A DNA stretch of 64,000 bases from positions 1 through 64,000 of the forward strand of contig NZ_MIKA01000005.1 of assembly GCF_001730295.1 (NCBI RefSeq). The letters run 5' to 3'. The translations under genes were made by a program, and so were the position numbers. Source of the stretch: Enterococcus plantarum. Its GTDB lineage: Bacteria; Bacillota; Bacilli; Lactobacillales; Enterococcaceae. This document shows, one piece after another, positions 17,828-27,130 of this stretch (positions within the stretch are counted from its first letter, which is position 1; the number at the start of each line of letters is the position of its first letter). The notes under the pieces are model-generated. The model worked only from the letters and a program-made list of their open reading frames with translations. It was not told the origin of the DNA and did not search any database.

Positions 17828-19548
17828 TTATTTTTCCCCAGCTTTTCTTTCAATCCATCAACAACTTTTTCATATAACAATACATTTTCTTGGCGATCAC
17901 CAATAACCTCTATCAATTGAAATTTTGGTTGTTTTTGTGTCGCTTCTAACAACAACTCTAATTGTTCTAAGCTCTCAGCTTTTACATATTCAGCATCGTA
18001 TAGCTGAGCAACTAAAGAAAAATCTAAATCGATCGGTGTGCCAAAAATTGGTTCGAAATCGTCTTTTTCCAAATGGCGCTGTGACAGAAAAGAAAAGATA
18101 CCACCACCATTATTATTTAATAAAACAATCGTTAATGGTAAATTGTATCGTTTTGCCAACAACAAGCCGTTCATATCGTGATACATAGCTAAATCACCGA
18201 TCAACAGTACATTTTGGCGCTCTGGATTTGTGGCACAAACTCCTAATGCTGTTGAGATAATGCCGTCGATTCCATTGATCCCGCGATTACCAAATAACTG
18301 ATACTGATTATTATCAGGAGTTGAAAATCGATCTAAAAAGCGGATCGCATTGCTATTCGAAACAAACAATTGACCCTTTTTTGCCATTTTTTTATGAACA
18401 AGAATACTTGCTGTCGTTTCATTGAGAGTCTTCATCTCGCTAAGTTCCGTTAATTGCTGTTCGGTTGTTTCTTGCCAATCAATCCATTGATTACACCATG
18501 AATCTGATGTTCTTATTATAATTCTCTCCGTAATTTCCTTAGCAAAAGTCTGTTCATCTGCTTGGATAGCAACTTGGGTTTGTTTTAATTGATCTTGCCA
18601 TTCACCCGTTTCATCAACGAAGTAGACCATTGTCGTCTCATTAAGAGATTGCAGCCAGAACATTGTATTTTTTGAAATGGGCATCATTCCAAATCGAACC
18701 ACCACATCTGGATATTGGCTCATTTCAACTTCTTGAATAAACAAGTCAGCGTAACGCATAATCAAGGGACTATCGTTACTACTCGACGTGATATTTGCCA
18801 AAGGATCACTAAGAATTGGCCAACTTAATCTTTCTGCCAATTCAATAAATACAGCTGCTTCTTCTGGTGTGTGCGTTCCACCTACAACTAAAACACCTTT
18901 TTTCCCTTGCCATGCATCAACACATTCTATTAGTTGTTTCTCAGACAATTGCTTTTTACCTGCGAATATTTCAGTTGTTCTTTCAGCGAACAATGATCGA
19001 TTTAAATCAGGCAATAATGGTTCCCGCAATGGGAAATTCAGGTGAACTGGACCTTTTGGTGTTTGGCAAGCCGTGTCTATTGCACGCATTCCTTGCCAAT
19101 AAGCATAATCCAGCATCATTTTTGTTCCTTCTGGGATCGCCATTTCAATAAATTCTTTTACATGATGCTGAAATAAATGGAACTGATCCATTGCTTGAGG
19201 AGCGCCTACTTGCCGTAATTCATGGGGCCTATCTGTTGTCAAAACAATCAACGGGATATGACTAGCATTTGCTTCACAAATTGCCGGATAGTAATTTGCT
19301 GCAGCCGTTCCTGATGTACATAATAAAACAACTGGCTTACAGCTTGCTTTACTTAATCCCAAAGCAAAAAAAGCCGCCGAACGTTCATCTACTTCAATAA
19401 ACGTCTCAATTTGCTCTTGTCGATGCAACAATAAGGCTAATGGCGTGGAACGAGAACCAGGGCTTATCACAGCTTGCTCTACCCCACTGCTGATCATCCC
19501 TTCAACAAAGGTTTGCAAATAATTGGTCATTTCACTTTGAGTTGTCAT
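17824..19548 (-). CDS. menD: SEPHCHC synthase
   Basis: 574 residues from the preferred ATG. It is a thiamine-diphosphate enzyme joining isochorismate and 2-oxoglutarate. The N-terminal domain shows VISPGSRSTPLA near 29-40, and the C-terminal ThDP site has GNRGINGIDG, GDLAMYHDMNGL and NNNGGGIFSF. The frame extends to a GTG at 19560, but that codon sits in the ribosome site (GGTGGGG). The ATG at 19548 is correctly spaced. It overlaps menF by 17 bases. Confidence 0.94.
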   Translation of the reverse strand: MTTQSEMTNYLQTFVEGMISSGVEQAVISPGSRSTPLALLLHRQEQIETFIEVDERSAAFFALGLSKASCKPVVLLCTSGTAAANYYPAICEANASHIPLIVLTTDRPHELRQVGAPQAMDQFHLFQHHVKEFIEMAIPEGTKMMLDYAYWQGMRAIDTACQTPKGPVHLNFPLREPLLPDLNRSLFAERTTEIFAGKKQLSEKQLIECVDAWQGKKGVLVVGGTHTPEEAAVFIELAERLSWPILSDPLANITSSSNDSPLIMRYADLFIQEVEMSQYPDVVVRFGMMPISKNTMFWLQSLNETTMVYFVDETGEWQDQLKQTQVAIQADEQTFAKEITERIIIRTSDSWCNQWIDWQETTEQQLTELSEMKTLNETTASILVHKKMAKKGQLFVSNSNAIRFLDRFSTPDNNQYQLFGNRGINGIDGIISTALGVCATNPERQNVLLIGDLAMYHDMNGLLLAKRYNLPLTIVLLNNNGGGIFSFLSQRHLEKDDFEPIFGTPIDLDFSLVAQLYDAEYVKAESLEQLELLLEATQKQPKFQLIEVIGDRQENVLLYEKVVDGLKEKLGKNK

Positions 19549-20914
19549 GATTGTCCCCACCTATCCCTCTTAGCATCGGTTGAAATTTAATTTTTGTCTC
19601 AATTCTTTCTTGCTCTGCTTGAGAATCTTTAATAATACCGCACCCAGCGTATAGATAACCTACTTTATCAGAAAGCACAGCTGAACGGATTCCTACTGCA
19701 AATTCTCCTATATCTTCTTTAAGAGCAATCCAGCCAATTGGAGCACCGTATAGACCTCTATCTAACTGTTCATGCTCTTTAAGCCAAGCCAAAGCTAGTT
19801 CCTTTGGCTCCCCGCCTAATGCAGGTGTTGGATGTAGTTGCTGGATTCCTTTCAAGAAACGATACTCTTTTTGACGTTGCCCTTCGATCGGTAGATGTAA
19901 GTGCTGAATATCCCGATTCTTTAATAATTCTGGTGTCTGAACCTCTATAGAAGTCCCTGTCATCTTTTCTAATTCTTTGATGATTCTATCTACAACGATT
20001 TTATGTTCTTGTTTATTCTTCATGTCATTCAGTAAATAGTTGCCAAGTTCATCATCTTCCGTCTTCGTTGTTCCACGTGAAACAGAACCAGCGATACTTG
20101 CCGTTGAAAAAGTCTTTGTAGATGCTCTTAATAATCGCTCTGGTGTAGCACCAACAAAGAGATGTTCATTCGATTCAAACACAAAAAAGTACGTATTTGT
20201 TTGCTGTTGTTGCAGATTCCTTAAAATAACCTCTGCCTGAAAGGGACGATTACTTTGCACTTTCATTTGTCTAGCCAACACGACTTTCTCTAACGGTCCT
20301 TCTTCTCGTAATTTCGCTACCGTTTCGTCAACAACCGTCATCCATTCAGATACAGCGATTTCTTCTGCTTTTATTTGTGCCGTATCTTTTTCTTCTACTA
20401 ACTGAGTATCCATTAGTTCTTCGAATTCAGCTGTGAGTTCCAACCACTTTTGTTGTATTATTTCTTTATTTTCTGCACTAAAATTCATCGTAAGATACTG
20501 TTTTCCAGCGGTTTCTGTAAGTAAAAAGGTCGGTAAATAAAACAGCCCTTGTTCCATAATTCCCCAATCATTTTGCTTCGATTGTTTGCCGTCAAAAGCA
20601 AAACCGCCAAATAAAATAGCTCCTGTTCCAGAAACAGAACAATTTTGATAAATTTTATCTTTTTCTTCTAAAATAAATGTATCTACTTGCTCAAACGAAG
20701 CTTGATCATGCGCTAATTCATTTTCTCTACCGAAACCAACTAGCGTAAATTTTTTATCCGGTGTTTGCCAATAAAACCGTTCACCTTTAAATGCTTTTTG
20801 CCCCTTCTCAAAAGAAGTACGCAAAGGTGTTGTAATTTCATTTATTTCTTTGACCCAGCTAAATTGACGATAGCCATTTTCATAAGCTTGTTCTAATTCT
20901 TTAGGAATGCTCAT
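19532..20914 (-). CDS. menF: isochorismate synthase
   Basis: 460 residues, chorismate-binding family. It converts chorismate to isochorismate at the entry to the menaquinone branch. Motifs are GAILFGGFAFD near 95-105, LEKVVLARQ near 207, HPTPALGGEPKE near 360-371, RGLYGAPIGW near 386-395 and a C-terminal AGCGIIKDS metal-site segment. The start overlaps menE by four bases. The coding sequence contains a perfect parS-type palindrome at 20069-20084. Confidence 0.93.
   Translation of the reverse strand: MSIPKELEQAYENGYRQFSWVKEINEITTPLRTSFEKGQKAFKGERFYWQTPDKKFTLVGFGRENELAHDQASFEQVDTFILEEKDKIYQNCSVSGTGAILFGGFAFDGKQSKQNDWGIMEQGLFYLPTFLLTETAGKQYLTMNFSAENKEIIQQKWLELTAEFEELMDTQLVEEKDTAQIKAEEIAVSEWMTVVDETVAKLREEGPLEKVVLARQMKVQSNRPFQAEVILRNLQQQQTNTYFFVFESNEHLFVGATPERLLRASTKTFSTASIAGSVSRGTTKTEDDELGNYLLNDMKNKQEHKIVVDRIIKELEKMTGTSIEVQTPELLKNRDIQHLHLPIEGQRQKEYRFLKGIQQLHPTPALGGEPKELALAWLKEHEQLDRGLYGAPIGWIALKEDIGEFAVGIRSAVLSDKVGYLYAGCGIIKDSQAEQERIETKIKFQPMLRGIGGDNHDNSK
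20069..20084. other. parS site 3, inside menF
   Basis: TGTTCCACGTGAAACA, matching the parS consensus, within the menF coding frame and about 15.5 kb from the dnaA-dnaN spacer. Confidence 0.88.
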
Positions 20915-22392
20915 TTGCTTAAAAAAGCCTCCCTTTCTATTGTTGTTAAGCGGTGTTTCGCTAATTTCCCACTAGCTGTTTTAGGTAGTGAATGGCACAA
21001 ATAGATTCGTTTAGGTAGTTTATATTTTGCTAAGTAATTTTTAGCAAAGGTATTTATTCTTTCTTTTGTGATCGTTGATTCTCCAACAATGTAAGCTACT
21101 GGAACAGCGCCCCATTTTGTATCAGATTCACCAACTACGGCAACCTCTTTTATACCAGGAAACTCTTGAAGAATATGCTCGATTTCTGTAGGATAAATAT
21201 TTTCGCCGCCTGAAATGATCAACTCACTTAAACGACTGACTAAATACAAATATCCTTCTTCATCTAAATAGCCCATATCACCCGTTTTAAACCAGCCATC
21301 TGCCGTCCATTTTACCGTTTGCCATTGCTCGCCATTTAAATACGCACGAACGACATTCTTACCTTTTAAAAGAATCTCTCCAACTTCATTTGGAGGCACA
21401 CGTCTCTCTTGTCCATCAACGATTTTGATTTCCATTCCCATCAGTGGTTTTCCTGCAGAGCCTATTTTATTTCCAGCATCTTTAAAGCTTAATGCCACGA
21501 CTTGAGAGCAAGTTTCGGTCATTCCATATGATTGGATCACAGGTATACCATAACCTTCACATTTTTCCAACGCTTTGGGAGAAATGGGACCCCCACCAAG
21601 CAGGATTGCTTTAAAAGCTGAGCTATAGCCCTTTGCAGGATAGTTTTCCAGTAACTGTTGGAGCATAACCGCCACAACAGAAATCACTGTCCCACGATCT
21701 TCGGCTAAATCATTTGTCACTATTTTTGCATCAAATTTATGATATAAACGGATACTGCAACCCAGCACTAATTGTCGCACAATGATCGACAAGCCACTAA
21801 TGTGAAATAGAGGTACTGGACAAAGCCAACAATCTTCAGCCGTAATAGTCATATTTTCTTGCGTTGCCAGTGCACTAGCCAAATGATTACTAAAACACTG
21901 CACGACACCTTTAGGATTTCCTGTCGTACCTGATGTGTACATAATCGAAGCAGTGGTATTAGGTTGATAGATAGAATGGGATTCTGGTTCTACTACGGCT
22001 TCAGTGCCCTCTGGAATAATCATTTCAATTACTATTAATTGATCCAGTTCAGTAAAAAATGCCAAATTTTCAGTAGAAACCACTACCAGATTCACCTTTG
22101 CATCGGTCAATTGGTAGTGGAGTTCCTGCAAGCTTAACTGTGTATTTAATAAAACTAGCTCTTTACCTAATTCCCACAAAGCTAAAATCGAAAAATACAT
22201 TTCTTTTGAATTACGGCTAAATAGCGCAACTCGTTTTTCATTATTCGGTATTTTTAACGAAAATGCTGCTGTCCATCGTTTAACTTCTTGAGCGACCTCA
22301 GCAAAAGACCATGCCTCATCCTGCCAATAAAAAGCAGGTTGATTAGGTCTTTCATCCGCTTGTTTTTGTAGCCAACTGCTCATGTTCTTCAC
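20911..22392 (-). CDS. menE: o-succinylbenzoate-CoA ligase
   Basis: 493 residues, ANL superfamily. It activates o-succinylbenzoate with ATP and CoA. P-loop MYTSGTTGNPKG lies near 152-163, SYGMTETCSQV near 288-298, and KTGDMGYLDEEGYL near 373-386. The catalytic lysine is in LPKTASGKLAKHRL near the C-terminus. It sits nine bases after menB and overlaps menF by four, so the three genes are one transcript. Confidence 0.94.
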   Translation of the reverse strand: MKNMSSWLQKQADERPNQPAFYWQDEAWSFAEVAQEVKRWTAAFSLKIPNNEKRVALFSRNSKEMYFSILALWELGKELVLLNTQLSLQELHYQLTDAKVNLVVVSTENLAFFTELDQLIVIEMIIPEGTEAVVEPESHSIYQPNTTASIMYTSGTTGNPKGVVQCFSNHLASALATQENMTITAEDCWLCPVPLFHISGLSIIVRQLVLGCSIRLYHKFDAKIVTNDLAEDRGTVISVVAVMLQQLLENYPAKGYSSAFKAILLGGGPISPKALEKCEGYGIPVIQSYGMTETCSQVVALSFKDAGNKIGSAGKPLMGMEIKIVDGQERRVPPNEVGEILLKGKNVVRAYLNGEQWQTVKWTADGWFKTGDMGYLDEEGYLYLVSRLSELIISGGENIYPTEIEHILQEFPGIKEVAVVGESDTKWGAVPVAYIVGESTITKERINTFAKNYLAKYKLPKRIYLCHSLPKTASGKLAKHRLTTIEREAFLSK

Positions 22393-22401
22393 CCTTTTAT
22401 C

Positions 22402-23217
22402 TTATGGAAATTTAGGGAATTGGTCGAAATCAGGATCACGTTTTTCTTTAAACGAATCGCGTCCTTCTTTGGCTTCATCCATTGTGTAATAAAGCAAGGT
22501 TGCATCTCCTGCTAATTGCTGAATTCCAGCCAATCCGTCTGTATCAGCATTTAAAGATGCTTTGATCATACGTAAAGCAAGCGGACTTTTTTTCAACATT
22601 TCTTCTGCCCACTCCATTGTAACTTCTTCAACATCTGCTAAAGGTACAACGGTATTGATCCAGCCCATATCCAACGCTTCTTCTGCTGAATACTGTTTGC
22701 ATAGGAACCACACTTCTTTAGCTTTTTTATGACCAACCACACGAGCTAAATAGCCAGAACCATAGCCGCCATCGAAACTTCCTACGTTTGGTCCAGTTTG
22801 ACCGAATTTTGCATTATCTGCTGCAATCGTTAAATCACAAACAAGCTGAAGAACATTTCCGCCACCGATCGAATAGCCTTTGACCATCGCAATAACAGGT
22901 TTTGGAATCACACGAATCAGGCGTTGTAAATCTAATACATTTAAACGTGGAACACTATCTTCGCCCACATAACCACCATGTCCGCGGACTTTTTGATCCC
23001 CACCAGAACAAAAGGCTTTATCGCCTGCACCGGTTAAAATAATCACACCGACATCTTGCTTATCACGGCTAATGTTAAATGCATCAATCAATTCCATAAC
23101 GGTTTTCGGTGTAAAGGCATTGTGTACTTGAGGGCGATTAATCGTAATTTTCGCCACTTTTCCTTCTTGTTCAAATAAAATTTCATCGTATTCTTTGATT
23201 GTTGTCCAGTTTCTCAT
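22402..23217 (-). CDS. menB: 1,4-dihydroxy-2-naphthoyl-CoA synthase
   Basis: 271 residues, crotonase fold. It closes the naphthoquinone ring from o-succinylbenzoyl-CoA. Signature elements are [15 protein letters not shown] near 72-86, [15 protein letters not shown] near 115-129, and [19 protein letters not shown] near 141-159. First gene of the operon, with AAGGAGGTTTCCTC before its ATG. Its long untranslated leader carries repeat elements. Confidence 0.96.
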   Translation of the reverse strand: MRNWTTIKEYDEILFEQEGKVAKITINRPQVHNAFTPKTVMELIDAFNISRDKQDVGVIILTGAGDKAFCSGGDQKVRGHGGYVGEDSVPRLNVLDLQRLIRVIPKPVIAMVKGYSIGGGNVLQLVCDLTIAADNAKFGQTGPNVGSFDGGYGSGYLARVVGHKKAKEVWFLCKQYSAEEALDMGWINTVVPLADVEEVTMEWAEEMLKKSPLALRMIKASLNADTDGLAGIQQLAGDATLLYYTMDEAKEGRDSFKEKRDPDFDQFPKFP

Positions 23218-23224
23218 GAGGAAA

Positions 23225-23345
23225 CCTCCTTATAATTTTAAAGCGGAACAAATCGATTAATCCTGTAGAAAATTAGGAAATTGGCATTGAAACGTTCTTT
23301 GTTTCACTGACAATTTATCTATTTTCCTAAGGATTGATTTGTGTA
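23225..23345 (-). repeat. intergenic hairpin repeat, copy B (menB leader)
   Basis: A roughly 95-bp imperfect inverted repeat. ACAAATCGATTAATCC near 23248 pairs loosely with GGATTGATTTGT near 23332, and inner TAGGAAA/TTTCCTA arms also match. On the minus strand it ends in GATTTGTTCCGCTTT. Confidence 0.6.
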
Positions 23346-23404
23346 GCTAGATAGTTTTAAAAGCGTAGTGGGCTCGTCCAGTCGAGGCTAGCCTGCGTAG
23401 CTAG

Positions 23405-23507
23405 ATAACATAAAAGCGGAACAAGCCGCTTCGCTCTGACAGAAAGATAAGTAACTATGACTGCGGTGTTCTTTTCCTCATTCATCATTTATCTTTTTAC
23501 CGAGAGA
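23405..23507 (-). repeat. intergenic hairpin repeat, copy C (menB leader)
   Basis: A second element of the same design. CTCTGACAGAAAGATAA (from 23435) pairs loosely with TTATCTTTTTACCGAGAG (ending near 23506). It ends on the minus strand in GCTTGTTCCGCTTTTA. The words GTAGCTAGATA at 23342 and 23395 bracket the stretch between copies B and C. Confidence 0.6.
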
Positions 23508-23544
23508 TTAGTCTTACAATAATATAATTGTTTTCAATGTTTCT

Positions 23545-23550
23545 ATTATA
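23545..23550 (-). promoter_or_regulatory. possible men operon -10 box
   Basis: TATAAT on the minus strand, with only a weak -35 candidate 17 bp upstream. Use of this box would give menB a leader of about 320 bases containing copies B and C. Confidence 0.35.
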
Positions 23551-23776
23551 CACAATTATGTAGTTTTTAGAATGATAGAGGGTTTAGAGAGCGGTGAAAA
23601 ATCATATGTAGCGAAATCAGAAGAATTTAAAAAATTAATTATTTATAGTATTTTATTATATTGCCTTTTCTTACAGTTTTGCGACTAAAAGGCAGTGTTT
23701 TAATGATCGATACGTTATTTTCACCATAATCCAACCTCCTACATAATTGAATTCATTAATAGTATCTAATGAAGTG

Positions 23777-24020
23777 GCTATGAAAAAGAATAAAATTACT
23801 ATATTAATTTCAATAATTTTAGTAATAAGGGGCTCTTTATGGCGAAAAATAAAGATATCTATCTACAAAAAAAGAATCGAAGATTATATACCGTATAATT
23901 ACAACGACATTCACAGATTCAAAAAAAGTACCCATCTGATAGTACGTGTATTCATGATTGTAAAAATGAAAAAAGAGTTTAAGTTTCTCTGCTTGACTTA
24001 CGCGAAATACTTTTGAAGAA
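23777..24020 (+). pseudogene. decayed DUF1433-like gene, copy 1
   Basis: MKKNKITILISIILVI, a short membrane or signal segment, begins at 23777. A shift to another frame gives a lysine-rich stretch, then YNYNDI near 23890 and TFTDSKKVPI in yet another frame. This pattern (N-terminal hydrophobic segment, Tyr-Asn-Tyr-Lys-Asp, then a small secreted domain) resembles DUF1433 proteins of Enterococcus and Listeria. At least two frameshifts and several stops make it non-functional. The family name is from memory and moderately certain. Confidence 0.5.
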
Positions 24021-24068
24021 GAATTTACTAATAACCCAGAATAGAAAAATATTTGTTTTATAATTACA

Positions 24069-24322
24069 AAGATGTAACCAGTGTAAATTAAAAAATATTA
24101 GAAAAAACGCCTATGGGAACACCTACAAGTAAAGGATACGTCAGTAATGACAAAAACATGCGCTTTTCTGCTTATATACATAACTGGCACTTTAACAATG
24201 ATCTCGATTTTGAAAATAGAAAACCCGAGTATTTATTAAAAAACGAAATAACAAAATCTGTTGAAGAAATTGAGAAAGAAAAACAAGGAGAACTAAATAG
24301 CACAGCGCTATCCTCCACATAA
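24069..24322 (+). pseudogene. decayed DUF1433-like gene, copy 2 (3' part)
   Basis: In one frame: YNYKDVTSVN, then a TAA, then KILEKTPMGTPTSKGYVSND and a remaining 60 or so residues with NMRFSAYI and DLDFENR. This is the C-terminal two thirds of a small secreted protein with no intact start. The YNYKDV word is shared with copy 1, so this was probably a tandem pair. Confidence 0.5.
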
Positions 24323-24360
24323 ATTTTACTCATATTAATGCTACCCACTAAACTAAACAT

Positions 24361-24402
24361 AACCCCATCAAAAATCTTAACTTACCGATTTTTGATGAGG
24401 TC
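24361..24402 (-). terminator. terminator after adcA
   Basis: CCTCATCAAAAATC on the minus strand (24400-24387) pairs with GATTTTTGATGGGG (24376-24363), with a T-rich tail. Confidence 0.8.
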
Positions 24403-24425
24403 AAATTTAACTATTTACATGCTTA

Positions 24426-25940
24426 TCAATGTGCTAACATCTCTTGTGCAATCTCAAATCCAGTCATACCTACAGGATAATAAGTCGGCCAATTATCCAT
24501 TTCTTCCAATAATTTTTGTTGACTTTCATTACCAAAATAGATATGGAAATGTGCTGCTTTGGAAGGCGCGATGCCATGATCTGAAAATTGAACATACTTA
24601 TATGGCGTATCCTCCGTTGCTTCAAACAAAAAGCGAACCCCACGATTTCCAGCTTTGTAAGTTAAGATTTCTTTTCCTGCGTATTTATATTTCGATGTGT
24701 ATTTTTTATCCCCTACTATAAATGTCATGGCGTCCTTACTGGTATCAATACGATCAACGTCCGTTTGATACCCTTTTTGATAGTAATCTTTGTATTCTGC
24801 GGCCGTCATTTTTTTCGTTAATTTTTCTTTATAATCAAATACTTGGTCAAACGTGCCATCTTCTAAATAAGGAAATACCGATTGCCACTCACCTGCATAA
24901 TCAGAAAGGGTGCGATCTTTGACATCTTTATCGTCAAAATACCCATTTGAAACAGTCTTGTTTACTTCTGGTTCGGCGACTTCTTTTTTAGGTGTCACTT
25001 CTGTTGATTTTATCAGTGCTTCTAAATTCTCCTTCATCACACTGATATACGTTTTACCGGCCTTCATGTCATCGTTGGTAAGTCCCTCTAACGGATTTAA
25101 TACAAGTAATTCAACACCCGCTTCATTCGCTAACGTTTTTGCTACTCGGTCATTTGCATTTTCTTCAAAATAAATATAGTTGATTCCTGTTTCTTCAACT
25201 AGCTCTTTTAATTCCGCAATCCGTGAAGGCTTTGGTTCTTGATCAGGAGAAATCCCTGCGATCGGTACTTGTTTTAGGTTGTAGTCTAAGGCTAAATAAG
25301 AAAAAGCTGTATGTTGCGTAATAAAATTCTTTTGTTTGGCATTCACCAACTTTGCTTCATACAACTTATTAAGCTCTGTCAACTCTTCAATGTAATCAGC
25401 TGCATTTTTAGTAAATGTCGTTTTTTGCTCCGGAAATTGGTCGATCAACCCATCTCTGATTGTTTCCACTTCTTTAATTGCACGAAAAGGACTCAACCAC
25501 AAATGCGGATCATAGTCATGAGAATGACCGTCATGATTCTCCTCAGCTGAATGATCGTGGTCTTCACTTCCAGGTAAAAGAACCATACCTTCACTTGCTT
25601 TGATGCTCGTCACGTTCTTCAATGATTTCTCCATCTTAGGAACCCAAGTTTCCATATATTCACTATTGTAAACAAAAGCATCCGCGTCTTGTAAGTTAGC
25701 GATTTCTTTTGCAGAAGGTTCATAATCATGTGCTTCAGTTCCTGCTGGCACCATCAATGTAACCTCGCCAGCATCACCGACAATATTTCTTGTAAATTCA
25801 TACATTGGATAAAAAGAAGTAACGATTGTCAGCTGTTCTTTCTCTTTATTCTTTGTTTCAGATTTTGGTTTAGTGCAAGCAGTTAAAATAACCGTTAGTA
25901 AAAATAAACCTGTAATAATAAGTGTTAACTTCTTTTTCAT
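24426..25940 (-). CDS. adcA: zinc ABC transporter lipoprotein with ZinT domain
   Basis: 504 residues. It is a lipoprotein (lipobox LLTVILTAC near residues 15-23) of the cluster A-I metal-binding family. A histidine-rich loop (DHDHSAEENHDGHSHDYD, about 121-138) and the HLWLSP motif follow. The C-terminal 170 residues form a ZinT-like domain (GYFDDKDVKDRTLSDYAGEW onward, with late HFHIYFG). That fusion is characteristic of AdcA in streptococci and enterococci. It captures extracellular zinc for an ABC importer not encoded here. The frame opens at a TTG inside the ribosome site; ATG 25940 is the start. A Zur-like operator lies upstream. Confidence 0.93.
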   Translation of the reverse strand: MKKKLTLIITGLFLLTVILTACTKPKSETKNKEKEQLTIVTSFYPMYEFTRNIVGDAGEVTLMVPAGTEAHDYEPSAKEIANLQDADAFVYNSEYMETWVPKMEKSLKNVTSIKASEGMVLLPGSEDHDHSAEENHDGHSHDYDPHLWLSPFRAIKEVETIRDGLIDQFPEQKTTFTKNAADYIEELTELNKLYEAKLVNAKQKNFITQHTAFSYLALDYNLKQVPIAGISPDQEPKPSRIAELKELVEETGINYIYFEENANDRVAKTLANEAGVELLVLNPLEGLTNDDMKAGKTYISVMKENLEALIKSTEVTPKKEVAEPEVNKTVSNGYFDDKDVKDRTLSDYAGEWQSVFPYLEDGTFDQVFDYKEKLTKKMTAAEYKDYYQKGYQTDVDRIDTSKDAMTFIVGDKKYTSKYKYAGKEILTYKAGNRGVRFLFEATEDTPYKYVQFSDHGIAPSKAAHFHIYFGNESQQKLLEEMDNWPTYYPVGMTGFEIAQEMLAH

Positions 25941-26064
25941 CCCTAATCTCCTCAATCGTTTTATTTATAATATGCTGCATCTTAAGATAATTGCTCGTGC
26001 GAAAAAAACATTATTATATAAGGTCTAGTTGTTCATTCGATCACACCTTTCCGATTCGCGCTAA

Positions 26065-26089
26065 TTAAAACGTAACAATTACGTTTTAA
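26065..26089. promoter_or_regulatory. Zur-like operator upstream of adcA
   Basis: A perfect inverted repeat: TTAAAACGTAA, a 3-bp spacer, TTACGTTTTAA. It resembles the Bacillota Zur box (CGTAAT-type arms) and stands about 125 bp before the adcA start. Repression in zinc-replete cells is the inferred role. Confidence 0.7.
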
Positions 26090-26132
26090 CCACATGAGAA
26101 TATAACAATTTTTTTTATCATTGTCAAGAGAC

Positions 26133-26180
26133 GAAGAAAAACCAAGAAAAAACGGACATGTTTTTTCTTGGTCTTTCTAT
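26133..26180 (-). terminator. terminator after yccF
   Basis: AGAAAGACCAAGAAAAAAC on the minus strand pairs with GTTTTTTCTTGGTTTTTCT, with a T-rich end. Confidence 0.75.
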
Positions 26181-26198
26181 TTTTTTGCTTTTTTACTA

Positions 26199-26582
26199 TT
26201 ATTCCATATAAACACTATTTGTCGGAACTACCTGTGCACCGAATGGCATCAGCGCTAACTTCGCTAGTTTAAATGATTGCATTCCAAATGGAATTCCAAT
26301 AATCGTCACACACAAAATAATTCCACTGATACAATGGCCTAGTGCTAGCCAAAATCCACTGATAACCAACCAGAGAATATTTACTAAAAACGAACTTGTA
26401 CTTGTACTATATACAACCTTTTTACCGAACGGCCAAAAACTCAATCCTGCAAGCTTGAAACACTGCAGACCAATCGGAATCCCAACAATCGTAATGCACC
26501 AAAGTACACCTGCTAAAAGCCAAGCCAAACCACCAGCGAAACCACCAAAAATAAACCAAATAATATTTCCAAGACATCCCAT
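26199..26582 (-). CDS. YccF domain membrane protein
   Basis: 127 residues made of two homologous halves. Each has a hydrophobic helix and a GIPIGLQCFKLA / GIPFGMQSFKLA motif followed by WPFG or MPFG; this internal duplication defines the YccF family of small inner-membrane proteins. Function unknown. It is monocistronic, between adcA and a divergent gene. Confidence 0.85.
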   Translation of the reverse strand: MGCLGNIIWFIFGGFAGGLAWLLAGVLWCITIVGIPIGLQCFKLAGLSFWPFGKKVVYSTSTSSFLVNILWLVISGFWLALGHCISGIILCVTIIGIPFGMQSFKLAKLALMPFGAQVVPTNSVYME

Positions 26583-26690
26583 AAAGCAAACCTCTACTTT
26601 CTACTTAAACTTACAAAAATAAATTATACTACAAAATCAAAAAACAAAACCTTATTCAAAACATAAATTTACTAAATTATATGAATTTCC

Positions 26691-26719
26691 TTGTGAACAT
26701 TTACTAACTTGGTTACTAT
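26691..26719 (+). promoter_or_regulatory. promoter of the 26757 gene
   Basis: TTGTGA (26691-26696), a 17-bp spacer and TACTAT (26714-26719). Confidence 0.65.
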
Positions 26720-26756
26720 TGGTTAATAAGTTATTCATCACAAGGGAGAGTTGTTT

Positions 26757-27101
26757 ATGAGCACAGCAGTCGTAGTGTATCAAAGTACACCATTGATCGG
26801 AAAAAGCAAACTGCCTAACGGAAATATCTTAGGTATGTTTAAACAAACTAAACTAGTAACTAAACTAAACCAAGCACTCGAAAAGAAAAATAGTCATTGG
26901 ATTGTTACGTTAGGCGACTCTGTCGCAGCTATCGATGTTATCGCTCAAGAAGCCGATGCTATTATCTGTGTTCCTGGACTACAAAAACAATTTGAGTTAA
27001 ACGATTATCCTCAAGAGAACGTATTCTACTTTGATTCTTTGAGTTATAATGAGTTGAATCTAGATAACGTGATTGCCTTTCTAGAGTCAATCCAACAATA
27101 A
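26757..27101 (+). CDS. hypothetical protein, small alpha/beta
   Basis: 114 residues, not recognised. Alternating hydrophobic strands and helices (STAVVVYQS, HWIVTLGDS, DAIICVPGL, NVFYFDS) suggest a Rossmann- or PTS-IIB-like alpha/beta fold. No catalytic cysteine or P-loop is seen. ATG 26757 follows GGGAGAG; an in-frame TTG six bases earlier is less well placed. It is probably co-transcribed with the thioesterase, whose start lies 29 bp downstream. Confidence 0.65.
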   Translation: MSTAVVVYQSTPLIGKSKLPNGNILGMFKQTKLVTKLNQALEKKNSHWIVTLGDSVAAIDVIAQEADAIICVPGLQKQFELNDYPQENVFYFDSLSYNELNLDNVIAFLESIQQ

Positions 27102-27130
27102 CTTTTTGAAGGAAGAAAGGATTGATTTTC

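Noticed and set aside
23217-23560. Riboswitch in the menB leader
   Set aside because: The structure is explained by repeat elements that also occur between menH and menC; no ligand-binding core is recognised.
23747-24016. An 89-codon plus-strand frame as a real gene
   Set aside because: Only the first part resembles protein; the rest is an out-of-frame reading of a decayed gene.
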